Source of the DNA: Neolewinella marina | GTDB taxonomy: Bacteria; Bacteroidota; Bacteroidia; Chitinophagales; Saprospiraceae | NCBI RefSeq assembly: GCF_002631205.1 | Contig: NZ_PDLO01000009.1 | Location: 121,278 to 185,277, forward strand | Direction: 5' to 3' | Length of the DNA stretch: 64,000 nucleotides | Shown here: piece by piece, positions 8,754 through 15,342 of the stretch | Layout: each line of letters starts with the position of its first letter | Numbering within the stretch: position 1 is the first letter of the stretch | Made by a program: the position numbers and the translations under genes | The notes under the pieces: model-generated | What the model was told of the DNA's origin: nothing | What the model saw: only the letters and a program-made list of their open reading frames with translations | Database searches by the model: none

Positions 8754-8906
8754 TCATATAGTTGTTCCTTATCACAGCTCTATCAGATTCAATAGAAAAA
8801 GCCAAAAATAAATCAGCAGCTACATTATAATACATTATCAATGTGCTACAGAATGATTGAATAGGATCGCCTACGAGCAATTAAGTGTACTAATTGAAGC
8901 ATTATT

Positions 8907-9263
8907 TTATTGACAGTGGATTTCTATTTGTCGAGTAGCTGCACTAGATTCTAAAGTGGATGCGTACTTAAATTCACTACAAGCCTCCTCGTTCTGATCC
9001 AATTTAAGATGAATCATACCTTTATTATAGTGATACTTGCCATTTCCTTCTCCAAATAAAGTGATTGCGCTTTGAATATCTTGCAATGCATTACTGTATT
9101 GATCTAGATAATAATACAGTTCAGCTCTATTAGAATAATAATTGTGAGTTTTTGGACTTAATTTGATAGCTCTATTATAATCATTCAATGCCTTTTCATA
9201 TTCTCTTCCTACTCTGAAACAATAACCTCGTCGCATCAAAAACTCATCGTTATCTTCCTCCAC
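8907..9263 (-). CDS. TPR-repeat protein; true coding frame extends upstream to the A10 run
   Basis: At least 118 aa of tetratricopeptide repeats (LMRRGYCFRVGREYEKALND, YSNRAELYYYLDQYSNALQD, YHYNKGMIHLKLDQNEEACS), a scaffold for protein contacts. Coordinates here use the only plausible in-frame start, GTG at 9263. The same frame is open up to 9389 and clearly encodes another TPR unit upstream (EADRAFQSGNYNLARQLYNQ) with no ATG. The upstream lipoprotein gene ends with GAA AAA AAA AAG in the frame one base away. A -1 slip there joins the two into one product of about 312 aa. A sequencing or biological indel in the A10 run is the alternative. Confidence 0.75.
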   Translation of the reverse strand: MEEDNDEFLMRRGYCFRVGREYEKALNDYNRAIKLSPKTHNYYSNRAELYYYLDQYSNALQDIQSAITLFGEGNGKYHYNKGMIHLKLDQNEEACSEFKYASTLESSAATRQIEIHCQ

Positions 9264-9358
9264 GGCAACTAATTGATTGTACAGTTGTCGTGCTAAATTG
9301 TAATTTCCGCTTTGAAATGCCCTATCAGCTTCTTGAATTAATTCTAGCTTATGGAGAA

Positions 9359-9844
9359 TTACGACCTCTTTTTTTTTTCCTCGAGAGCACTAAATTTCTC
9401 CTGAATATTGGTAAACAATCTTCTGGCTTCTTTTATGGCTTCATCATCTTCTCCGTATAAACCATTCTGTATACCGTCCCAAAGATTACATGAAGAGGTT
9501 CTAACTTTCACGAATTCATCAAATACGTCCTGACTGACCGAAGCTTTACGAAATTCTTCCGACTGAACCGTTCGGGCCAATTCAAATTCAGTATTAAAAT
9601 TAGCTTTTGCACTGGCGTTTCCAACCAAGTCATTTAGCTTGTCAGCATCAGCTTTCGCCGCAGCGCTAAGTTGGGAAAGTAATTCAATTTGCTGATCGAC
9701 CGAAACACCCTCTTCAACAATTTGCCATTCAAGACGATAACTCAGAGGACACTTGTCCGCAAACAAACTATTTCTTGGGCAACCTGCACCTGAGAGTAGA
9801 GCGGATGCGCCAGCAATCAAAAGCATCCATTTTGTTGACTTCAT
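9359..9844 (-). CDS. Small unknown lipoprotein, possibly fused to the TPR protein by frameshifting
   Basis: A 161-aa product starting at MKSTKWMLLIAG; an upstream in-frame ATG at 9871 is less suitable because it delays the signal peptide. The lipobox is LLSGAGC with the lipidated Cys near residue 20. The mature part is mostly helical with heptad-like stretches (QQIELLSQLSAAAKADADKL, EAIKEARRLFTNIQEKFSAL) and three further cysteines. I do not recognise a family. It ends in a lysine run coded by A10 followed by RS and a stop, and the next frame enters the TPR gene. Without slippage it is a short periplasmic lipoprotein; with it, a lipid-anchored TPR protein. Confidence 0.75.
   Translation of the reverse strand: MKSTKWMLLIAGASALLSGAGCPRNSLFADKCPLSYRLEWQIVEEGVSVDQQIELLSQLSAAAKADADKLNDLVGNASAKANFNTEFELARTVQSEEFRKASVSQDVFDEFVKVRTSSCNLWDGIQNGLYGEDDEAIKEARRLFTNIQEKFSALEEKKKRS
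9368..9379 (-). promoter_or_regulatory. Candidate slippery sequence (A10 run ending in AAG)
   Basis: On the minus strand G-A10-G, read in frame as GAA AAA AAA AAG. It contains the A AAA AAG heptamer, an efficient -1 slippery signal in bacteria, and the run is also long enough for polymerase slippage. The zero frame stops four codons after the last Lys; the -1 frame continues for 153 codons of TPR sequence. Confidence 0.6.
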
Positions 9845-10227
9845 AATGGTATCCTTGAAGGTTATTGGCATCTAAGATAAGGACTTTTCACAATTGAACA
9901 GGGATCTATAGGATTTTTTATGTGGACGATTTGTCCCTATGATTGCGAGGGAACACATCGTTCAACCCTGTACTAGTTCATCCTAAGGTGCTATTTCTAT
10001 CAGATACCTGGGTTCAAACACGTACCTGATCTGTCATGCATTACTCAACAGTTAATTTATATGTATTTCATAAATATTGTCAAACGGTTTTTAAGTAAAC
10101 CCGCTCATCATTCTCTAATATTAAATTTAGTTGATACCCGTAAGATGTGAATAGCGTAGTATCTAATTTTGTTTCATTAATTTTTTTTGAATTGAGTGTT
10201 TGATGATGGCCGCCAAATGTGGCCTAT

Positions 10228-10238
10228 TGCACACAACA
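10228..10238 (-). repeat. Right arm of the 11-bp inverted repeat
   Basis: Plus strand TGCACACAACA, perfect inverse of 8743-8753. Confidence 0.6.
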
Positions 10239-10283
10239 TAAACACACCCGCATTGCGCATCCACACGCAATATGGGCGCAATT

Positions 10284-10363
10284 ATTGACAGGTAGGCACC
10301 ACCCGCCCTCCAATAATACGCCACGGATTTGAATTGGCGAGGGCCAAATTGACAGGTATGCAC
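10284..10363 (+). repeat. Pair of 16-bp direct repeats
   Basis: ATTGACAGGTAGGCAC at 10284-10299 and ATTGACAGGTATGCAC at 10348-10363, 15 of 16 identical and 64 bp apart. They lie at the island edge upstream of the regulator gene. They may be protein-binding sites or remnants of a recombination site. Confidence 0.6.
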
Positions 10364-10609
10364 ACAGTGAAGGGTACACGCAAAGAATCCGGGTGTGAAT
10401 TGAACGCCGACCGGATTTAGCGAATGCACCTGAGGTCTTTATTATAGGTCCATCAGCTTAGACAACCTGGTAGAAAAGCTGCCTCGAACCTGGCGCAGCC
10501 CCACCACCCTTCCTCATTCTGCCACCAACGGACGAACACCTGGATTCCTCTGTTCCCCTCCATTAACAAGCGGTAGTTTTGCAGCCCCTCACTCACCTCG
10601 GCCGTTTCC

Positions 10610-13306
10610 GTGTTCCGTATCGTCCTTCTATGCTGTCTGTTCTTCCTGTCCGTCGCGCTGGCGGGGCAGGGGGTAGATGCGTTGCCGGTACTAACCCCCC
10701 GCACCACCAGTTTCTCCGAGGAGGACTACGGGGCGGGCAGTCAGAACTGGGACGTGGCCCAGTCGCCCGACGGGGTGCTCTACGTAGCCAATTCCGGCGG
10801 GGTGTTGCGTTACGACGGACTGAACTGGCGGGTACTCACCCTGCCCGGGCGGCCTACGGTGCGGGCCGTGGCCTGGTGCGGCGACCGGTTGTACGTGGGG
10901 GGCTACGGGGAGTTCGGCTACTTTCCGCGGAGTGGGGTAGGGCTGGGCGACTACGTTTCCCTCTCGGCCCGGCTGCCGGCGCGGGAGCAGGGGGAGGAGA
11001 TCTGGAACATTGAGGTGCTGGCCGGCGGGACGGTGGTCTTCCAGTCCTTCTCGCGGCTGTACTGGCTGCGGGCGGGGGAGGAGGCGCCGACCGTGGAGGA
11101 GCCCGGGGCCATCATGCTGGGCCACGCGTCCGGCGACACCCTGCTGCTACCCGTCACCGGGCGCGGGGTAGTGAGCTACCTGCCCGACGGCGCGGCTACC
11201 CTGCTGCCCGGCAGCGACCCCGGCGGGCGGGCCATTGTAGGACTGGCGGGGCCGGCCGCGGCGCCCCTGCTGGCGACCCAGGACCGGATATACCGCTACC
11301 GCGCCGGGCGGCTGGAGCCCTGGTCGGCCGAGGCCGACGCCCGGCTGTCAGGACAGCAGATCAACCGGCTGCGGATCATGGGCAACGGGGAGGTGGCCGT
11401 GGGCACCATCGCCGGCGGGGTGTACTGCTTCGACGCCGGGGGGCGGCTGCTGTACCAGCTTTCCTTCGGGGCCGGCCTGGCGAACAATACGGTGCTGGCC
11501 CTCTACGAGGACCGCAGCGGCAACCTCTGGGCGGGGCTGGACCGCGGCCTCGACCTGGTGGTGCGCAGCGAGCCCCTGCGCTTCTACCGCTCCGGCGGGC
11601 GGCCCATCGGCGCGGCCTACGCGGCCAAGGTCTATAACGGTACCTTCTACGTGGGCACCAACCAGGGGCTGTATTACTACTCCCCCGCGAGCGCCCGCTT
11701 CGAGCTCGTGGCCGGTACCGCCGGACAGGTGTGGGAGCTGCGGGAGACCCCCGCCGGACTGCTCTGCGGCCACAACGACGGCACCTTCCTGGTCAGCGGC
11801 GACCGGGCGCGGCGCATCAGCGAGCGCTCCGGCGGCTGGCAGACCATCCCCGTACCCGGCGACAGCAGCCGCCTGCTGCAGGCTAACTACGCCGGACTGA
11901 GTACGCTGGATATTATGGGCGGAGCCGAGGCCCGGCTGGAAGGCCTGCTGAGCCCCCTGCGCTACCTGGCCCCCACGGGGCGGCAAAATGAGATACTGGC
12001 CCTCCACGGCTCGCGGGGCGCCTACCGGGTGGAGCTCAGCGACGACTGGCGGGGCATCCGGCGGGTGGATACCCTGCGGGAGCCCGACCTGATCCGCCCC
12101 CTGCTGGCGCGCTTCGGCGACACCCTGCTGGTGCAGACCGACGAAGGGGTGTACCACTACCGCGACGGGGCGCTTATAGCGCTGACCCATTTCCGGGGGG
12201 TGGCGCTGGCGGCCGGCCACTACCTGCTGCCCGGGCGGGCGGGCACGGCGGAGTGGTTCGTGGTTGGGCCGGACCGGCTCACCGCCTACCGCCACGGCAC
12301 CCGCCTCGGGGCCGTACCCGTGCGGCTGCATCGCGACTTCCCCTACCTGACCGCCCTCGGCCCGGGGGAGTACCTGCTGTGCCTGGAGGACGGCTTCGCC
12401 GTCTACCGACCGGGCGACCACGCCGCCCCGGCCCACTACCCCCTGCAGCTCACCCTGGCCGGGGATGCCACGGACCGTATTGATTACCGCAACAACGACG
12501 TACGCCTGGCCTACGCCCTGCCGGTGCTCGACCGCGGCATCCGCTACCGCTACCGGCTCAGGGGCTTCAGCGACGGGTGGTCGGAGTGGTCGACCCGCGG
12601 CGAGCGGGAATTCACCAACCTGGAGGAGGGCGACTACCGCTTCGAGGTGGAGGCCGACTGGTACGGGGCCACGGCCCAGCTGGCCTTCACCGTGCTGCCC
12701 CCCTGGTACCGCACGGCCTGGGCCTACCTGGCCTACGCCCTGCTGGGGGCGGGGCTGCTGCACCTCCTCTACCGCGAGCACCGCAAGCGGCTGCAGCGAC
12801 AGGCCCGGCAGCTGGAGGCGGTGCGGCAGCGGCAGCTGCAGCGGCAGCGCATCCTGGCCCGCAACGAAAAGCTGGAGTCCGAAAACCGCCGCAAGAGCCA
12901 GGAGCTGGCCAACACCACCCTGACCCTGGCCAAGAAGAACGAGATGCTGCTGGACCTGAAGGAGGAGCTGGCGCGGACCGGCGGCAACCGCACGGGGCAG
13001 CCCGCCCACAAGCTGCTCCACCTCATCGACCGCAACCTGAACACCGAGGAGGACTGGGCCATCTTCGAATCCCACTTCAACGAGGTCCACGAGGAGTTCC
13101 TCAAGCGGCTGCGCGCCACCCACCCCGAGCTCACCTCCGGCGACCTGCGGCTGGCCGCCTACCTGCGCATGGACCTTAGCTCGAAGGAAATCGCCCCCCT
13201 GCTGCACATCTCCGTCCGCGGGGTGGAGAACAAACGCTACCGCCTGCGCAAGAAGCTGGAGCTGGAGAACAACGACAACCTCAACCAGTATTTGCAGGAT
13301 TTCTGA
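10610..13306 (+). CDS. Membrane-spanning glycan-sensing transcriptional regulator (propeller, Y_Y_Y, LuxR-type HTH)
   Basis: An 898-aa one-component relative of hybrid two-component SusR-like regulators. A signal peptide (FRIVLLCCLFFLSVALAGQG) follows a GTG start. Residues 30-620 are two-component-regulator propeller repeats (GVLYVANSGGVLRYDGLNWR, LALYEDRSGNLWAGLDRGLD). A Y_Y_Y domain follows (YRYRLRGFSDGWSEWS, residues 630-700). Next come one membrane helix (about 703-722), a coiled coil (about 725-800), and a C-terminal helix-turn-helix (SSKEIAPLLHISVRGVENKR). There is no kinase or receiver domain, so the periplasmic sensor should signal directly to the DNA-binding domain. It stands 127 bp ahead of the glucanase operon on the same strand and is its likely activator. 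Confidence 0.93.
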   Translation: MFRIVLLCCLFFLSVALAGQGVDALPVLTPRTTSFSEEDYGAGSQNWDVAQSPDGVLYVANSGGVLRYDGLNWRVLTLPGRPTVRAVAWCGDRLYVGGYGEFGYFPRSGVGLGDYVSLSARLPAREQGEEIWNIEVLAGGTVVFQSFSRLYWLRAGEEAPTVEEPGAIMLGHASGDTLLLPVTGRGVVSYLPDGAATLLPGSDPGGRAIVGLAGPAAAPLLATQDRIYRYRAGRLEPWSAEADARLSGQQINRLRIMGNGEVAVGTIAGGVYCFDAGGRLLYQLSFGAGLANNTVLALYEDRSGNLWAGLDRGLDLVVRSEPLRFYRSGGRPIGAAYAAKVYNGTFYVGTNQGLYYYSPASARFELVAGTAGQVWELRETPAGLLCGHNDGTFLVSGDRARRISERSGGWQTIPVPGDSSRLLQANYAGLSTLDIMGGAEARLEGLLSPLRYLAPTGRQNEILALHGSRGAYRVELSDDWRGIRRVDTLREPDLIRPLLARFGDTLLVQTDEGVYHYRDGALIALTHFRGVALAAGHYLLPGRAGTAEWFVVGPDRLTAYRHGTRLGAVPVRLHRDFPYLTALGPGEYLLCLEDGFAVYRPGDHAAPAHYPLQLTLAGDATDRIDYRNNDVRLAYALPVLDRGIRYRYRLRGFSDGWSEWSTRGEREFTNLEEGDYRFEVEADWYGATAQLAFTVLPPWYRTAWAYLAYALLGAGLLHLLYREHRKRLQRQARQLEAVRQRQLQRQRILARNEKLESENRRKSQELANTTLTLAKKNEMLLDLKEELARTGGNRTGQPAHKLLHLIDRNLNTEEDWAIFESHFNEVHEEFLKRLRATHPELTSGDLRLAAYLRMDLSSKEIAPLLHISVRGVENKRYRLRKKLELENNDNLNQYLQDF

Positions 13307-13374
13307 GAAAATCGTGCACATGGCGTAGTCGTGGTGAGGTCGTTTTCTAGGTTTTAAAGGGGTTGGGAGAGAAC

Positions 13375-13402
13375 TTTGGTGAAGTAAGTGTGGGTTATAT
13401 CC
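13375..13402 (+). promoter_or_regulatory. Possible Bacteroidota-type promoter of the GH144 operon
   Basis: TTTG at 13375 and TTATATCCTG at 13395 have roughly the spacing of the -33 TTTG / -7 TAnnTTTG consensus, about 30 bp upstream of the enzyme start. The match to the -7 box is partial. Confidence 0.25.
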
Positions 13403-13433
13403 TGCACACTAGTCACGCTTAGTCGATCCGCAA

Positions 13434-15311
13434 ATGCAGCATTTCTTACCCGCGCCCCCGAGGTGGTTAGCCTGTTTTTTCCTCCTTTCGTCCCTGGCCG
13501 GACTGCACGCCCAGGCCGGACCGGTGGGCGGCCTCGAGGCCACCGCCTACGACCACCACGTGGAACTGAACTGGGAGCAGCCGGGCAACCCCGCCGTGGA
13601 GAGCGTCCGCGTCTACGGCGCTGCGGAGGGGGGTGAGTTCGCCGTCCTGGGGACGGGCAGCCTGCAGAACCGCTACATCCACTTCGTGGGGGACTTCGAC
13701 GTCACCACCCGCTACTTCCTCCGCGCCATCACCCGCGACGGCCGCCTGGGTGAGCCCTCCGATACGGTGGCGGCCACCACCTACGAGATGAGCGACTCGG
13801 CCCTGCTGGACATGGTGCAGGAGTACACCCTGCGCTACTTCTACGAATTCGGCCACCCGGTCTCCGGCATGGCCCGCGAGCGCAACACCACCAGCGTGGT
13901 GACCAGCGGCGGCACCGGTTTCGGACTTATGGCCCTGATCGTGGGCGCCGAGCGCGGGTTCCTTACCCGGGAACAGGCCCTGGAACGCACCAACAAGATC
14001 GTGGACTTCCTCACCACCGTACCCACCTTCAAGGGGGCCTTCTCCCACTGGATGAACGGGGCAACGGGGGCGGTGGTGCCCTTCAGTCCGCTCGACGACG
14101 GCGGCGACCTGGTGGAGACCGCCTTCCTGATCCAGGGGCTGCTCACCAGCCGGCAGTACTTCGACGGGGACAGCCCCGAGGAGGTGCGGCTGCGGGAGAA
14201 CGTCAACCAACTCTGGTCCGGGGTCAACTGGAGCTGGTACCGCAAGCAGGTGGGCAACGTACTCTATTGGCACTGGTCGCCCAACCACGACTTCCAGATC
14301 AACCTGCCCATCCGCGGCTTCAACGAGACCCACATCGTCTATCTGCTGGGCGTGGCCGCCCCCACCCCGGGCCACCGCATCGCCCCCTCCCTCTACCACA
14401 CGGGCTGGGCCGGCGGCAACTACACCACCAACGCCAGCTACTACGGCATCCCCCTGCTGGTGGGTTCGGGTAAGGGCGGGCCGCTCTTCTTCAGCCACTA
14501 CAGCTACCTGGGCTTCGACCCCCGCGGCAAGCGCGACCAGTACACCAACTACTTCGTCCGCAACACCAACCACACCCTGATCAACTACGAGCACGCCCAG
14601 GCCAACCCCTACAACCGGGCGGGCTACGGGCCCGGCGTGTGGGGGCTCACCGCCAGCGACGACCCGAACGGCTACCTGGCCCACGCCCCCGACAGTCCCA
14701 CACTGGACAACGGCACCATCACCCCCACCGCCGCCCTGGGCAGCATGCCCTACACCCCGGAGAAGAGCCTGACGGCCCTGAAGCACATGTACCGTGAGCT
14801 GGGCGACCGCACCTGGGGCACCTACGGATTCTACGACGCCTTCAACATCGGCGCCAACTGGTACGCCGACAGCTACCTGGCCATCGACCAGGGGCCCATC
14901 ATCGTCATGATCGAGAACTACCGCAGCGGACTGCTCTGGGATCTCTTCATGTCGAGCCCCGAAATCGCCCCCGCCCTCGACGCGGTGGGCTTCGTGGAGG
15001 ACACCACCACCGCCGTGGCCGCCCTGCCCGACTTCCTCGCCGACCGCCCGCTGGTGTTCCCCAATCCGGCCACCGCCGGCGGAGCCGCCCAGCTGCAACT
15101 CACCCTGGCCCGCCCCCAGACCGTGAGCGTACAGCTGGTGGACGTGACCGGCCGCACCCTGGAAACCCTCGTGACCCCCACCGCCCTGGCGGGCGGCCTT
15201 CACGAATTAACCCTGCACCCGCGCACGCGCCCCTCCCAGGGCTTATATTACCTGATGGTCACCGGACAACACGGCGAAAGCCTCACCCTGCCGTGGCTCA
15301 TCACCCGCTAA
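13434..15311 (+). CDS. Secreted GH144-type glucanase (glucoamylase-family) with FnIII domain and T9SS tail
   Basis: A 625-aa exported enzyme. Order: signal peptide (to about residue 26), fibronectin-III-like domain (30-115, ending in RYFLRAITRDGR), the (alpha/alpha)6 glucoamylase-family domain PF10091/GH144 (120-530, LRYFYEFGHPVSGMARERN, SGGTGFGLMALIVGAERGF, FNIGANWYADSYLAIDQGP), and a type IX sorting tail (VFPNPATAGGAAQLQL to the end). GH144 members studied in Bacteroidota are endo- or exo-acting beta-1,2-glucanases. The tail predicts export through the T9SS and attachment at the cell surface. It is the first enzyme of the locus, with the binding protein 31 bp downstream. Confidence 0.92.
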   Translation: MQHFLPAPPRWLACFFLLSSLAGLHAQAGPVGGLEATAYDHHVELNWEQPGNPAVESVRVYGAAEGGEFAVLGTGSLQNRYIHFVGDFDVTTRYFLRAITRDGRLGEPSDTVAATTYEMSDSALLDMVQEYTLRYFYEFGHPVSGMARERNTTSVVTSGGTGFGLMALIVGAERGFLTREQALERTNKIVDFLTTVPTFKGAFSHWMNGATGAVVPFSPLDDGGDLVETAFLIQGLLTSRQYFDGDSPEEVRLRENVNQLWSGVNWSWYRKQVGNVLYWHWSPNHDFQINLPIRGFNETHIVYLLGVAAPTPGHRIAPSLYHTGWAGGNYTTNASYYGIPLLVGSGKGGPLFFSHYSYLGFDPRGKRDQYTNYFVRNTNHTLINYEHAQANPYNRAGYGPGVWGLTASDDPNGYLAHAPDSPTLDNGTITPTAALGSMPYTPEKSLTALKHMYRELGDRTWGTYGFYDAFNIGANWYADSYLAIDQGPIIVMIENYRSGLLWDLFMSSPEIAPALDAVGFVEDTTTAVAALPDFLADRPLVFPNPATAGGAAQLQLTLARPQTVSVQLVDVTGRTLETLVTPTALAGGLHELTLHPRTRPSQGLYYLMVTGQHGESLTLPWLITR

Positions 15312-15342
15312 CCTTCTTTTTCGCTCTATAAATCAACACATC

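Larger units (their letters stand above)
9845..10609. other. 765-bp intergenic region upstream of the glycan locus; no gene supported
   Basis: The left part (to about 10200) is very AT-rich and probably carries the promoter of the minus-strand lipoprotein gene. From 10200 it holds short hairpins (GGCC..GGCC at 10208-10224; ATTGCG..CGCAAT near 10252-10271), the right arm of the 11-bp inverted repeat, and two 16-bp direct repeats. Composition switches to GC-rich around 10440. An 88-codon minus-strand open frame here has no recognisable features and I leave it out. Confidence 0.6.

Noticed and set aside
10163..10429. An 88-aa minus-strand ORF between the island and the regulator
   Set aside because: It has no recognisable domain or leader and overlaps the hairpins and direct repeats.
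8401..10438. Classical integron cassette array or retron
   Set aside because: No integrase or reverse transcriptase gene is in the window, and the palindromes do not fit the attC consensus well. Kept only as a structured element and inverted repeats.
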